64,000 bases of DNA. Source: Symbiodinium natans. Lineage: Eukaryota > Sar > Dinophyceae > Suessiales > Symbiodiniaceae. Both the position numbers and the translations under genes were made by a program. Under the pieces are notes generated by a model. The model did no database searches. It saw nothing but the letters and a program-made list of their open reading frames with translations, and had not been told where the DNA came from. The stretch lies in NCBI GenBank assembly GCA_905221605.1, contig CAJNDS010000913.1, positions 124,501 through 188,500 of the forward strand. Reading direction: 5' to 3'. Positions 1 to 11,889 of the stretch are shown piece by piece. Each line of letters begins with the position of its first letter. Within the stretch, counting starts at the first letter, position 1.

Positions 1-249
1 TCTTCGGCTTTGTAAGCCAGCACATGCTGACAATCGGCCGCAATCTGGATGCAGAGTTTCGCCTGGGTGTGGCAGCTTCCAGTGCCAACGAGACTCTGCC
101 ATCGGATGCAGCTGTGCCGGAGGACATCCTACAAAGTGCATCAGAGCGCAGTGAGCGGACTGGGTGTATGCCAATATAGTGATGGAAGTTTTCAAATCAC
201 TGCGGGTTGCTTGTTGCTAGAAAGCCTCCTGGCATGCTCCGGCCAGGAC

Positions 250-1884
250 CCTGGAGTCGAATTGGACTTGTCTGACAGGCTTGTACTGTACAAGCCCCCG
301 GGCTGGGAGGTGCACGATGGTTTCTTGCCCAATCAGCCCCTTGCCTGTACACATCGCATGGCTGATAGTTTTTTTCCTCCAATTGTCGGTTCACTTCCGA
401 TGTCGTGCGCGCGCTCAGGCTGCGCTGCTTCTTGCAGAAGCGAAGTCCCACGCCGCTGGCACACGCCCCTTGGTCATGGAAATGAAGGCGAGAGCGAACA
501 CTTTTCTGAGAAGCCGCCCTGCATCTCAGCCTAGGATCCAAGCCACAGTTTTGGCTTCCTCCACCGCCTGGATGTGCCCAGTTCTGGCTTGGTTTTAGCA
601 GCCAAGACATACGAGGCGCAGAGAGTGCAAACATGTGCAAACCATGCACGCGAGATCACACCAGCGCAGCGGGTCAGCGGCGGTGCTTCGTCTTTTTCCA
701 CGGTTTAGGGAGCCTGTGCCACACCTGCGGCTTGTTGTTTAACATTCTCGCGCAGTACTGTTCAATATGAGTTCACCTCGGAGAGGCAAGCGCCCGCTAC
801 AAGTGGATGAGTGTGGGCAAAGAAAGCGTTTGTCGTCAAAACCCAACCTACATGCATCACTGAAGGTGAGGCCTTTGTCCTTGGGGAGAGCATTGGAGGA
901 TATTGGAGGGTATGGGCGCTCAAAACACAAGTTGGGATTGAAAGCGCTGGGGCCCTGGGACGGACAAGCAAAAGACCTTTGGAGTTTGTGGCTTTGACTT
1001 CGTGATCCGTCTCGTGTCCCTCTCTTTCTGCCACCTTGCTTCCTGCCCCTCCACTTTCAGCCTGGTGCATCAGCATTCTTGCGCATTGGAGATGCGCATA
1101 GTAGCGCCTTCCCCCTAGAAGGAAGCAAAAAGGAAAAAGGAAGAAGGAAGCAGAAGCTTGACATTCAGCATGGCAGTGCCGGGAGGCTTTCTACGATCTG
1201 CAAGGGCAGCTTGCGGCCGGACGCGTCACGCGCAAGTACTTGGCGCTGGTCCACGGCTGGATGCGCGGCAGGGAGGTTTCGGCCGCTGTGTCATGGGGCG
1301 GTGGCCATCCGACACGATCAGGCAAGGCATGGCAAAGCATACTACCTGCGTCAAGTTTGCAGCTGCATTTTCACGACAGTATGACGCATAGTTGTTTGGG
1401 GCAGGGCCATGCGTTGACGCAGGTGGCAGTGGCAAAGCGAGCAAGACGTTGTTTCACGTCCTTGCTCGCAGTGCTGTTGCCGCACATGCTGTGAGCCTGC
1501 TTTCCGTGCGCATCTTTACAGGCCCTCCGCTCATGCAGGGTTGCCGCGGGTTGCCCTTTCACGGCATCTAATGACTCTAATGCTCATGACTGATTGGAAG
1601 GTCGGCGGCACCAGATTCGCAGCCACCTTTCCCACATTGGTCACCCGTTGGCTCGAGATGAAACCTATTCATCGCTGGCTACTCTGACGGCAGACCTGCG
1701 GCTCAGTGCGCGAACGTGCCTCCACCGCTTCAGCTTGTCTTTCAAGGGTATCACTGGCCAAGACCACGAAGTGGCGGCGCAGTGCCCAGATGACTTGCTT
1801 AGTTTTTTGTTGGGGATTTTTGAGGAGCACGACTTTCCTTCTGAGCTACGGACATTTTTTGATGTGCAGGCAACTAGAACCTAG
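250..1884 (+). CDS. RluA/RluD-type RNA pseudouridine synthase, spliced, 5' end not resolved
   Basis: Isomerises uridine to pseudouridine in RNA. The family signatures appear in order in separate exons: the KPPGWEV segment (about 271-319), HRLDVPSSGL with the presumed catalytic Asp at 571-573 (exon ends 615), TRKYLALVHGW (exon 1186-1275) and GRRHQIRSHLSHIGHPLARD (about 1597 to the stop at 1882-1884). Exons 2 and 3 join in frame across an intron at 616-1185 that starts with GC and ends with AG; both borders read GAG|GC. The last exon runs on in frame to a C-terminal tail of the RluA type (PDDLLSFL). An exon between 1276 and 1590 is not resolved, and the true start may lie before base 1. The family call is strong; the full model is not. 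Confidence 0.7.
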
Positions 1885-2997
1885 ACAGAGATCTAGAAGT
1901 TTATCGCAGTGGGACATGGTGGGACTGCTGAGACAAAAGGCATATGTACATAGTTACATGTGGTTCATGTTTCAGCGCATGCAATCTGTACATTGCCTCC
2001 CCATGTGGCCAGCAAGCTGCGTGCGAGTCTGCGAGGAGATGGCAGCAAGGCTTCAGAACAGCCCCCCAGGTGCAGCAACGCAGACACAAGGACAGAGCCG
2101 ATGCGCGGAGCAAGGTAGCACATGTCCAGGCTCAGGAGAAGGCTGTGCACGACATGGGTATGCAGGGGGCTGCATACTGCAGTCACAAGCTGGCAAGCAT
2201 GGACGTTTTCAGGAGGCATCCCCCTGCCCAGCCCACAAGAGCTGCAACACTTTGTGCTGCCCTCAGAGATTTCTCCATTCTGATTTCTTATTGTCATTCT
2301 TGTCTTGGTCGCTTCGAGGTACTACGTGCAATCCGGCCTGATGGTAAGGAGCACATGCCCTGGTTGCATCAGAACACGGGTGGGGGTCGGGGAGTAGGCA
2401 GGCGGCAGTGACGACAGAGAGGGGGTCCATTGGTGATCCACATGTGTCCAGAACAATTCCGAGTAACCCACCGGAGGGTCACAAAATGGTGGCCGGAAGC
2501 CATAGGGAGCATGATGGGCCGGAGCCGACTCCTACCAGCCCATCAAATGCCGTAGGCCTGAAGCTTCGGACATCTGAATCCGACCCTCTCTTGAAATTAA
2601 GTTTGTGGCGTGTGGCAGTCTGAAATCAGGTCCCGTCTATACGGAGCCCTGCTGGCAGTCGCTATGGGTGACTTGGCATGATGTGAATTTGCAGTTTTCT
2701 TGCGAAGATGCAGAAGCTGGTAGGCTGGTGGCATGAGATTGGTGGAAATGCCCATTCGTTCACGAACGCGCCCAGACCTCAAGACAGCGCAAACACTTCA
2801 GTTCCTACTGGCCGGCTTCAGGAACGGAAGCTAGTTCTCGTTAACTTTAGCCAAGCAGAGCTGCTGAGTCATCCGCCATTGTTCCCATGCGGTGCTGAGG
2901 CTCGGGCGCGCAGCGATTACAGCGTCCCCTGCTAAGTGCTGGCAGAGGTGTACCGCAACATTCGGCAGCATGGCAACACGGACGAGAGTGTCGACCT
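1885..2997. other. Intergenic stretch, no gene recognised
   Basis: Open frames here (up to about 210 codons, running in from the previous gene) show no family motif or convincing splice-linked exon. I see no RNA gene or clear repeat. Confidence 0.4.
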
Positions 2998-3020
2998 GTA
3001 CCAATTTTGACCGGCTCAAG
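2998..3020 (+). other. Possible degenerate spliced-leader relic upstream of an intronless gene
   Basis: The bases GTACCAATTTTGACCGGCTCAAG-like (positions 2998-3020) can be aligned to the 3' part of the conserved dinoflagellate spliced leader, which ends CCATTTTGGCTCAAG, if one deletion, one 1-base insertion and one 3-base insertion are allowed. It lies 140 bases before the start codon of the intronless membrane-protein gene. Relic leaders at this position are a known mark of mRNA retroposition in dinoflagellates. The indels make chance a real alternative. Confidence 0.25.
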
Positions 3021-3159
3021 CCCTGCCAGCGAGAAAAGCCACTAGAGTTGGCATTGAGGACCGTGAAGTCGACATCAGAGCATCGCCATAATGTGCCATA
3101 ATCTGTTGCATGCGTGGTAGACGTGCACCTTCTTCAAAAGCGCCAGACGCCTTGGAGCC

Positions 3160-3759
3160 ATGGCGGCGCCGCAGGTGTATGGGCAAGCGCAAAGCTCGCC
3201 AGCAGCCGAGCTGCAACGGCAGATGGCCACAACCGCTGCGCAGACTGGTGCACGTGCAGCTGCAGAGAGGACCAGAGCAGGGGTCTACGAAATCTCGGTC
3301 TATGTCCAGGAGAACCCAACCAGCCTGAAAACTATGTGCTTCCTCATCGGCTTGTTGCTCGTCGTTTTCAGCATCGTGACTCTCATCAACCCCTTTGCAG
3401 TCTTGTTTATGCCCAGACATTACCTGGCCAACGTCTACAACATCTTCTTTGGGGTGATCATTTGCATCTGCGACGGCAAGGAGTCGTGGATGAGAAGCTG
3501 CGGCGATGTGCAAGCAAAGTTGTTCCAGAAGGCATTCATCTTGGCGAACCCCTCGGGCCGTGCCATGTTCTACATCTACGTCGGGACCATGACGATGCTT
3601 TTGGTGCCGGGAGATGGTTTGTGGATGATTATCTACATCATCCTTGGATCGGCTTTATGCCTCCTTGCTTTGACCATGCTCTTCACGCAGTATTGCGGCC
3701 ACCTCTGCGGAGGTCGCAGTTATGGACACATGAGCACTCAAAACTCCGGCCAGGTCTAA
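3160..3759 (+). CDS. COPI-associated / TVP15-like four-TM membrane protein, intronless
   Basis: A single open frame of 199 codons. A hydrophilic N-terminus (residues 1-56) is followed by four hydrophobic segments at about 57-83, 88-107, 134-149 and 153-178. The layout and the motifs YNIFFGVIICICDGK and NPSGRAMFYIYVGTM resemble the COPI_assoc family (TVP15-like), small Golgi/late-Golgi membrane proteins with a role in vesicle traffic. The start ATG lies in gccATGg, and no splice site is needed. Neighbouring genes are heavily split, so an uninterrupted gene suggests origin from a processed mRNA (inference). The family call rests on remembered motif shape; a generic four-TM protein is the alternative. 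Confidence 0.65.
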   Translation: MAAPQVYGQAQSSPAAELQRQMATTAAQTGARAAAERTRAGVYEISVYVQENPTSLKTMCFLIGLLLVVFSIVTLINPFAVLFMPRHYLANVYNIFFGVIICICDGKESWMRSCGDVQAKLFQKAFILANPSGRAMFYIYVGTMTMLLVPGDGLWMIIYIILGSALCLLALTMLFTQYCGHLCGGRSYGHMSTQNSGQV

Positions 3760-4168
3760 TGCTCCATCGATGCATGGACACCTGACGCGGACGGTACAGT
3801 AGTCTTGGGGTATGCCAAAGGGCAGGCAGAAAAGCAGAATTGCAAGAGGGAGTCAGAGCCAGAAATGATGCAGGGATTTGAGGCGTGCCATCTTGCCTGT
3901 ATTGCGGCTACCTGCTGCAGATTGTTAAATAATGTTGGATGCTTGCTGCAGACACTTGTTCTGAGGCGGAGAGAACTTGCGGCGGTAGATGCTTCAGTGA
4001 GGCCCCCTTGACTTTTGGCGGCGTCTGCTTCGGGAGCCGAAAGGTTGGTCTGATCCTTCGCCAGGCCGATGCCAGTCCGCAGGATACGTGAGTTGTGGGA
4101 TGCCAAGGAGGCAGACCTGAAGGCGCTGCCCAGAGCCCTCTCACGACCCTTCCGAAGCCGGTCTAGGG

Positions 4169-4206
4169 CCTAGGGTTTAGGGTTTATAGGGTTTGGGGTT
4201 TAGGGT
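4169..4206 (+). repeat. Interstitial telomere-like tract (TTTAGGG type)
   Basis: About five imperfect TTTAGGG units in a row (TAGGGTTTAGGGTTTATAGG and on). TTTAGGG is the plant-type telomere unit also reported for dinoflagellates. The tract is internal, not at a scaffold end. Confidence 0.6.
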
Positions 4207-4332
4207 CGAAGGTGTTTTTTTTGCTCAGTGCCCCTCAGTGCCCCCTTTTTCTGGCAGAGAGAGCTGCTGGCGAGAGGCCTCGGGCGCGGTGGCCATAGAT
4301 TTGGATCCTGTGCCAGGCTGGATCCTCACATA

Positions 4333-4392
4333 ATATGTATATATATATATAGTACATATATAAACATATATATCTATCTGTCTATCTATCCA
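4333..4392. repeat. TA / CTAT microsatellite
   Basis: A run of TA dinucleotides passes into CTAT/CTGT tetranucleotides. This is simple sequence in the spacer before the acetyltransferase gene. Confidence 0.7.
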
Positions 4393-4550
4393 CATACATA
4401 CTCGGGTACTCTACGCTATACATACTGCTGCATGATTTGGCACATGTTGTACTACCAGTGTATATGTACATGCACCTTTGCTCTGTTGTTGGCAGCCCTT
4501 TTAGCAAATGCTCCTGCAAGGCCTTTGGGCAGAGCTCAGCAAAGCTTGCA

Positions 4551-4577
4551 AGGCTTGGCTTGGCTTGGCTTGGCTTG
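4551..4577. repeat. Pentanucleotide repeat (GGCTT)5
   Basis: Five head-to-tail copies of GGCTT/TTGGC. Confidence 0.75.
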
Positions 4578-4818
4578 ATTTCCTCACCCAGGGGCCCATG
4601 TGATGCCCATAGTCTGCTGAGTGAGTTCACTTGCATCGCATCGAACAGAACCCGGTCATGTCCGCTGAGTATAAGCATCGCTCACTGTCGTGAGAACAGA
4701 TGTGGCTTGTCAGCGTGCAGTTAGCCTGCAGCCAGCAGCACACCAGCACTACGTCAGCTTTACCATACTACCCCTTTCAGGGATCACCTTTAAGGCCAGC
4801 TCTATACGCTTTTTGGCC

Positions 4819-7039
4819 ATGGCCCTTGCGCCAGCAAGGCTTTCAGTGAGGCCTGCCCTATCTCCCTCGCATCCGGCTTGGCTTGCGCAGCGCCCGTGGG
4901 CATCTGCACTGCAGCGCTTCCATGGAAAGGCTCGCTTTCAGCACTCTGCACTTCTTGGGGTTCGCAATTTTAGGGACTTACGTACCCGGCAGTGTTCGAA
5001 GAGGCCTTGATGCAAAAGGCAACATCGACACACGCTGGTAGCATTTACTGTATCATCTGCTGCATTGCAGGCCTGGGCCGTCACTTCGACTGCCGTGGTT
5101 TTCGCGTCTCGAGGCTTACGTGGCCGGAAGGCGGGTCTCACGAGTTGCTCTGGCGAACGTCGCGTAAAGCGAAGAAGGACAAAGGGAGGAAACTGCATTG
5201 ACTACATGGCCCTTCAGCTCCCAGGTAGAGGCGCGCCTTCGACGGGCATCTTCGATTCAGCCACTGGGCGGCCGGGATTCTGATGGGCAAAAGCTGTCCG
5301 AAACTTGGAAAGACTTCGAGGGCTCGCGCTTGTCAGCTTGTCCAGGATAGAGTCGGCCACGGATGCAGATATTCGCCCAGCGGCTGAGATTGCCGTGCGC
5401 TCCCTGCGCTGGACGAAAGGAGCGCAAGCACGGCCATAATTATTCCACATGGGGAAGTGGGAGGTTGGTGGGAGTCTGCTGCTTGGTGCAGGATTGTTGG
5501 ATCAGCCGAACTTCACTAGTGAGGATTACTCTCTGCTTGCCAGCAGGGAGGTGCAGGCCTACAAAACACTGTATATGGCAGCTGCCTGACTGAATAGCTT
5601 TCTTGTCCAGCGCTGGCTGCAATGCTGATGAATTCTTCCATCTGCTGTCAAGATCTGTCAAGGCCACTCCTTATCCCAGCACGTTTCTGGTCGCCAGATT
5701 GGAAGAGCGCCTCGGTGATCTTCTGTTATGAGAGGCGCACAATGGAGGATCTGTCTATGTCTGGCTTCTCACAACCCACCACAAGCCTGTCATAGTCTTA
5801 GTCTGGCTCCCTATGTCTTTTGGCGACCATCAAGCTCCCAAATGCTTTGTGGTGGCTTTGCGAGCCACTAGCGATTGAGAGGAAGAGATGAAGGCCTGCC
5901 ACAGTTGCAACAAAAATTTCCAGTTGGGACCTGGAGCTATTTTTTCTTAGGCGTGGCTTGGCCCGGCTTGGCTCCTTTCTATTTTTAAAGGCATCCTTGC
6001 CAAACCCGTCATGCGACCGTGGTGGGTCTGAGCCCCCCTTCCTCCCCCCCCTCTCCTGCTTTCCCCCAAAAAGATCCAGCGCAAGCCAAACCCCGAGCCA
6101 CACCGAGCAAGCACAAAAGAAAGAACCTCGCTCAAGCCAAACTCTGAGCCAAGGGAAGGGCCAAGCGGCCACAAAAAGGAAGAACACAAGCCCCTCCGCA
6201 TGAGGCCACGTGCTCCCAGAAAGGAGACCGGCTCCTGGTTTGACTTCGGCAGTTCAGGCTGGGCTGTTTCGTTCGCAACCTGAGCAGATGCCAGACTCTT
6301 GCTCGTTCTTGCGCAATGCGGAAGGCGTTGCTTCTCCCAAAGTGGTGGGCTGTGTCGGCTGTGAAGTGAAGTGCTTCAGAAAGTTCACAAACGAAGAAAT
6401 TCCAGTTTTTCGATATGACGGCGGCAAGGAGTGGCTCGTCTGCATTCGCCAAATTGGTCAAGGTTTGTCACGCCACCATTGCCATAGTTGTGAAATTCGC
6501 AGGGAACAGCTTGGTTGCGCCATTCGGCTCCCAGGCTTTCCCCCGAATCAGCAACAGAAGGAAAAGCGAAAAACTATCATTTAAAGGTTGCCGCGCCGCT
6601 TCGCTCCACGCAGGACCGTTCTGCGACCTGTCATGGCAGATCTGGCGGTGTCCTCTGCCGCTTGGATGGACAATCGGTGACTAGAGAAGTAGGAGAAGCT
6701 CATTGCAAGTAAGGAATGCCGGGGGAAAGGTATCGGCCGAAAGCTCGTTCAAAAGCTGGAAGAAGTGGTGCTCGACTGGGGCTATGACGAGTTGGTCTTG
6801 CTGGTAGAAGCGACAAATTTCCAGGCAAGGATCAGGGATGTCTTTTTTTTTGCAATCCAAAGCTGATCATAATGCCTGGCCACGTTCTTGCTCGGCAACA
6901 GGCCAGAGGCGTCTATGACCGCATGGGCTACAGACTGGCAGGAATCAGGCCACAACAAGTTACAACGTATTTGGACACCAGCGAAAGAATGTCCTCTGTA
7001 GTCAAAGATCGCACGACTGCTGCTCGACATGGATCGTAA
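4819..7039 (+). CDS. GNAT-family N-acetyltransferase, spliced, probable organelle-targeted
   Basis: Transfers acetyl from acetyl-CoA to an unknown amine. The core is clear. An exon ending at 6676 encodes MADLAVSSAAWMDNR. It joins across a GT-AG intron (6677-6709, only 33 bases) to exon 6710-6824 with the acetyl-CoA-binding motif CRGKGIGRKLVQKLEE, then DWGYDELVLLVEATN. A GC-AG intron (6825-6901) leads to exon 6902-7039 with ARGVYDRMGYRLAG and a stop. N-F-Q then A-R-G-V-Y-x-R-M-G-Y is the usual GNAT end motif. Probable upstream exons: 4819 on (MALAPARLSVRPAL, Arg/Ala-rich, few acids, like a transit peptide), 5071-5224, about 5295-5420 (SATDADIRPAAEIAVRSLRW, like a GNAT start) and about 6240-6455. 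The core is firm; the first exons are inferred. Confidence 0.65.
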
Positions 7040-7089
7040 TGTGATGCCGGCGTCAGTCGAAGAGCGCATCTAAGTCGTCGTCAAAGAAG

Positions 7090-7416
7090 GTGCGCTCCAG
7101 ATGTCAAGACATGTCGAAACGTTTGATTGCACAAGGGCATGCTTTCGTAGAGGACCGGCTGGGATTTCGGCGGGTATGTCTTGCTGTGGCCAAGGTTGCG
7201 CTTCTCCTGCGGAAGAGTTTGAAGGCTTTTCCCTTGGGCAACTTGGAAAATACAAACTGGGGCCTGATCCTCGCGCTACTTGGGGGAGCTGCATATTGGC
7301 AGACCTCAGATGTTGGCGAAGAGCTGGGCATCAATGCCGAAGCGCTCGGCACGTTGACCACGTTGTCCAAATATGTGTCGGACATGGGGTTCACAGTCCC
7401 CTCGCTTCCGGTCTGA
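7090..7416 (+). CDS. Possible C-terminal or separate exon with one membrane segment
   Basis: An open frame with RKSLKAFPLGNLENTNW, a hydrophobic stretch LILALLGGAAYW, and an acidic tail ending in a stop at 7414-7416. It begins 50 bases after the acetyltransferase stop on the same strand. A splice that bypasses that stop would give the enzyme a membrane-anchored C-terminus; otherwise it belongs to a separate small gene. The acceptor at about 7194 (CAAG|GTTGCG) is a candidate only. I do not recognise a family. Confidence 0.3.
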   Translation: MRSRCQDMSKRLIAQGHAFVEDRLGFRRVCLAVAKVALLLRKSLKAFPLGNLENTNWGLILALLGGAAYWQTSDVGEELGINAEALGTLTTLSKYVSDMGFTVPSLPV

Positions 7417-7887
7417 TTCTCCGAGCGATGCTGCGGAGCGCACGCGGCAATCGACGAAAAAACATTGCTTGCCGTGGCGCGGTATTGAAGTTGCATGTTC
7501 GATGTCGTGTTCGGATCTATGTAGGCAAGTCTCCAAGAACGCGCAGAGCTCGGCGGTGGAAACTTTGTATTGATGGCTCATGAAGCCAGTGCTTCAATCA
7601 TCCTTCGTCAGGTACTGAGTTGTCGGTGACTGGCTGCGACAAGGAAGAGCAGCATCCTTTTGGCAACTTGACAAATCTTGGCAGGGATTCGCGCGAGATT
7701 TTGATCTTCACATGTGACGTGCGGCTGTGGGAGGCATCGTGTGGGCCCTCTGCAGCGCTCTCGCTGCAGAAGTGCTGCGGGCTTTCCGCTTGATGGAGCT
7801 GCAGGCCCTGAGAAATGGAGCCGAGGGGAACGATCGCCAATCACTCTTTTGTGACGCTTTCTGTTGCGCTTCCCGTGTCATGTCGCC

Positions 7888-8181
7888 ATGTCAACGTATG
7901 GCCAGGTTGTCACTGAGCTGCGAATCTCAAAAGCGCAAAGAAGTGACCCAGAGGCGGTCGCTGCTAGCCCTGTCCCCTCCGTCTTCGTGTGGTCACTTGC
8001 CGAGGTGGACAACGGTGGCCTCCTTCCAGACAACCGCCGTGAGGTCTCTTTTCGTCTATTTGTGCCGGTGGATGTTCCTGAGTCCCGCTCCCTGCTGCCT
8101 GTGCCATTGAATGCTTGCTTGGCTTTAAGAAGCAGCTTGAAGGGGTCGTGCAGAGTCATGCGTCTCAAGGTCAGGACCTGA
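7888..8181 (+). CDS. Hypothetical protein, small open frame
   Basis: ATG at 7888 opens a 97-codon frame (MSTYGQVVTELRISKAQR start; SFRLFVPVDVPESRSLL later) with coding-like residue use but no family signature. It may be an exon of a longer gene or chance. It is on the strand shared by all genes of this arm. Confidence 0.2.
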   Translation: MSTYGQVVTELRISKAQRSDPEAVAASPVPSVFVWSLAEVDNGGLLPDNRREVSFRLFVPVDVPESRSLLPVPLNACLALRSSLKGSCRVMRLKVRT

Positions 8182-11100
8182 CATTGCTTCTGCTACGCTG
8201 ACCCTGCAGACCAAGGCAAGGTCTGAATTTTTATTTTCATCAGCAACAAGCCATTGCCTGGGAGACATGATGTAGCAGGATCGTGAGGTTGCCATGTCGT
8301 TTCCCATCAAAGTCCGAAGCTTACAACCTGTGTCTCTTCGGGTCTCCTGGGTCACGGTTGTGTTTCGTTGGAAGGAAATGTTACATCATGTGAACGGTTT
8401 GTGGCTGAAGTTGTTTTTACCTCGTATCGGTTGCCTCGCAGTTCACTTCTTGTGTGCGCGTATCTTGTGAGCGTTCCGCTCTTGATCCTTGTTCGCCGCT
8501 GTCGCACGTCGAGTTGCGGCTGTTGCTCGCCGTTTGCTACCTGCCTTGGCCTTGTGGCGTCTTCCTCTTTGGTCTCCCTTGCAATCATCTCCTTCTTATT
8601 TGTTGATGTGCTCCGAAACCCGATGTCTCTGCCTTAGTCAAGACTCAGGAGAGAGAGCCAAAAATCAAAGTGGTCTGTGAGAAAAAGGTTGCAGCCTGCA
8701 GGGCCATCCAAGCTTGTAGTATAAGTGCAATTTGCAGCCCTGCTATAGCAGCTTCGCGGAAGCAAAACGACAGCTAGCTTGCCATTCGGGAATTTTGTCT
8801 CGACGAACATGCCACAGCCATGCGCACTCGAACCATGCCGCCTAGTGACTAGGCGAAAGTCGAGAAGGAAAGATATCAGCACTCAGACGCGCCCGTGTAG
8901 CTATCAGGTCGGGCGAGCGTTCGTTTGGTGGAGCCGCCAGGGGCTTCGATTCTTCAGACCAAGCATTCCGACACGTAAAGCGATGTGCCCTCCGAGGTCA
9001 GACGTTCCACCAGGTGCTCGGAGGCATTCAGCGTCTTCAGCGTCTTGCGTTGCTTTGTGGATCTTCTCATTTCCTCAGTTGAAGATTGTCAGGTGAAGCC
9101 TGCTTTGCTGAGCCTTAGAGCGCGTTGTCTGCTAACTCGGCGATTGTTCGTAGGTCACAGTGCATTCTGCTTCGCACCCTCTCCTCTGTTGCTGAGGCGA
9201 TCTGCTGCTGGGCCGTTGTTGCGCAGAAGCCGGGATCACGGAAGAGACCAAGCGGGGCGCAGCTGGTGATTGTACATGCTCAGCCCGATGGCCCGATGCT
9301 CAGCCCAGGTCGGATGCACAATTCTGCCAGCACAGGTGACCGTGAGGAAAAGAAGCTCAAGGGAGCCGGCATAGCCACAGCTACTGTCCGTGTCACTGTC
9401 ACACATGGAAATTGTGAGCATTGTGCTTTTCGCATTCTGGCTTCTGTGACCGTGCGCATACCTCAGCCCAGGCTCAAAACCTGTTGGCCTTCATGTGTTT
9501 AGGTTATGCTGTTTCTAGAGTCTTACATTAAATCGATAGTGGCCATGCTCCCAGCTGGTTGCGGCAAGTGGTCTACTTTCTCTAGCAGACTCCAGCAACC
9601 ATCAGTCAGACTAACGAGACCTTGACTCAACCCGACTTACGCTTGTGCAAACAACCAGCCCGCCCCAGCCAGGGTAGCCTACGTAGCCAGTATGTTGCAA
9701 TAGTAGGGCGTCGCTTTGCACGCACAGCCCCTCAGCTGCAATCATCTGCGTGCCCATTTCCTGTTTACTGCGGGGGGGGATCCCCTCAACGTGCTTTTCG
9801 GCAAGGAGCTGCGATGGGCAACTCACAGGGTTCTGGATTGTCGACCCCTGAGACATCCTGAAGCTTGCCGCAGCTTGCCAATCCGTGCAAGAAGTGCTGG
9901 CTTCTGAGGATTCTGTATTCTGATATTACCTCAGGTTCGGCGGTCCCAAGTGCTGTTTGGGCTTGGGAGGAAGCGACATGCAAAGCCAGCACCCCAGGAT
10001 CTCAATCACCGCGTTTCCTGCAAGCGCAGCGTATGTGCTGCAGGCATGGTCTGCGGCCGCTCGAATGAATATGACTTGTCAGTGCAGGCCTGGAGGAGTC
10101 ATATGAGTCATGCTAAGTCCACATCAGCGACGCAATGGTGATGTCTTTGTAGGCAGAAGCTGTTGGCTCGCCAACGTGCTGCCTCGCTTGGAGGCCGCCT
10201 GTCAGCACAAATTGAGTTTACATGCACTGAGCAGGTAGACTTTTCGGGGGTATATACATTGTATATAAGTTGTGCGGCAGCAGCCACGCACTGTCCGGCA
10301 AATCAAGGCTTGGTGTTCACAGTGCTGCAACTTTGCTGCATATACAGAGTTTGTCCTGGAGTTCTCTGTGGTTCCTGCAAGGTGCAATCACGTAAGTCCG
10401 CGGCATGGATCCTGAATAGCAGTTTTTTCCTGTGCCAAGTTCACTATCAAAGTGGATCAGTTGCAGAAACTGCACGAGCAAGCCGGCTTCCGAGCTGTCG
10501 GGCATCCATGGCTGTCAAAGCTGCTAAGTTGTGAGACACTGCGAATACAGGTTCTCCTGTGTCTGCTTAGATTGCGAGCCACCTCGCCTATTTTGAAGCC
10601 CACATGTTGGTGGATGATGCGACCAGCGGCACCTTGGCTACCCATGCCGGTTGAGGAGATGGGGAGATTTGTTTTGATGCTGCAGCCGAGGCCTTATTAT
10701 GGGAAACGGTGTAGAAGGTGCGAGCATGCAGAAGCCTCAGCTGCCCGCCATTGCAGCATGACATGTGAAGGCTACCGAGACACTGTATCCGTGCCTATGG
10801 CAATCGACATCAATGCTGAGGAACGCTCCCGACGCAATGACCCGCATGGGCCAGTTGCTGTGCAGGCATGCCGCTTGCAAAGTCGTAAGCCGACCACGTC
10901 CTGCATCACAGCCGCCACATCTCCGCAAAATCCTGCACGGGTGCAAAGCGAGCACTCAATGTGGAGCAAAGCAAGTTTCGACGACCCTAGGCAGCTAGGT
11001 GTCTGGGCTCCCCGGTCGCTCAAGCCGCCTGTGTCGACGTCTGATTCAGGTGGGCCCTATCACAGTCGCCATCGATAGGTCTCCTAGTGGGAGTCCAGCT

Positions 11101-11885
11101 CTTAGCCATGGCTCTGCCCGGTGATACGTTGAGAGGACAGCTGGTTGAGCGCTGTCCAAGGAACTCTTCTGTGTCCTGAGGTCGACTTCGGGATACTGTA
11201 CAGTGTCAATGGGCTTTTGCTGCAACCTGAGAACATAAGCCACACTGTTCAGTCTAAGAGATCTAGCACTTGCAGATGGCAGCCAATATTCAAGGTCAGT
11301 GCAGAATAGCAACGACAGCCGCGCCTTTTTCGGGCCCGTTTGCGCAGGCCTGGGCTTATCGACTAACCCACAGTCGCAGATGATATCGACGTGCCTGAAA
11401 CCTGAAACATTCAACAAGAAGAGTCCCGAGCCCTGCAGCCGGAACTTTGTAGCTGCCGTCCCACGTAACTGCGACAGAGGGTCAAACGAAGCCTGGGGCC
11501 CTGGCAAAGATTTTCCTCTCCCGCAGGCGCTCGGCAGCTGGCTGACGCCTCGAGGCACAGTTCGGCGGTTGGGAAGCTTGCTTTGTATTGCTTTGTACTG
11601 CCTTGTGCAAAGAGCAAGGCAAGAGGGCATGGTCCATCTGTCCGCCGAAACCAAGCAGCAGCTCAGCGCTCTGAGATTTATTCCCTTGATTTTGGGCAGC
11701 CGGAGACCCAGCTGAGTCTTTCCAGACGCTGCTAATGAGCTAATGAGCGGCTGATGTCCAACTACCAAGTGCCGTGTGAAGCGGCTGAAGTGAGGAGGTG
11801 TAAATGTAAGGAAAACCACAGGCACGCCATACACCCTCTTGGTTTGGGAAGGGTGGACGGCCATCCTTTCTGTGCCACATGCTTT
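8182..11885. other. Long stretch with no recognised gene
   Basis: I find no motif I can name. Weak coding-like pieces on + are at 10452-10509 (VDQLQKLHEQAGFRAVGHPW) and about 10603-10656 (HMLVDDATSGTLATHAG), which could be exons of an unidentified gene. A 272-codon - strand frame (11046-11864) lacks any signature and runs against the strand of all neighbours, so I do not call it. Confidence 0.35.
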
Positions 11886-11889
11886 AGTC

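Noticed and set aside
11046-11864. 272-codon open frame on the - strand
   Set aside because: No motif, hydrophobic pattern or splice partner, and it opposes the direction of every supported gene in this arm. Likely chance.
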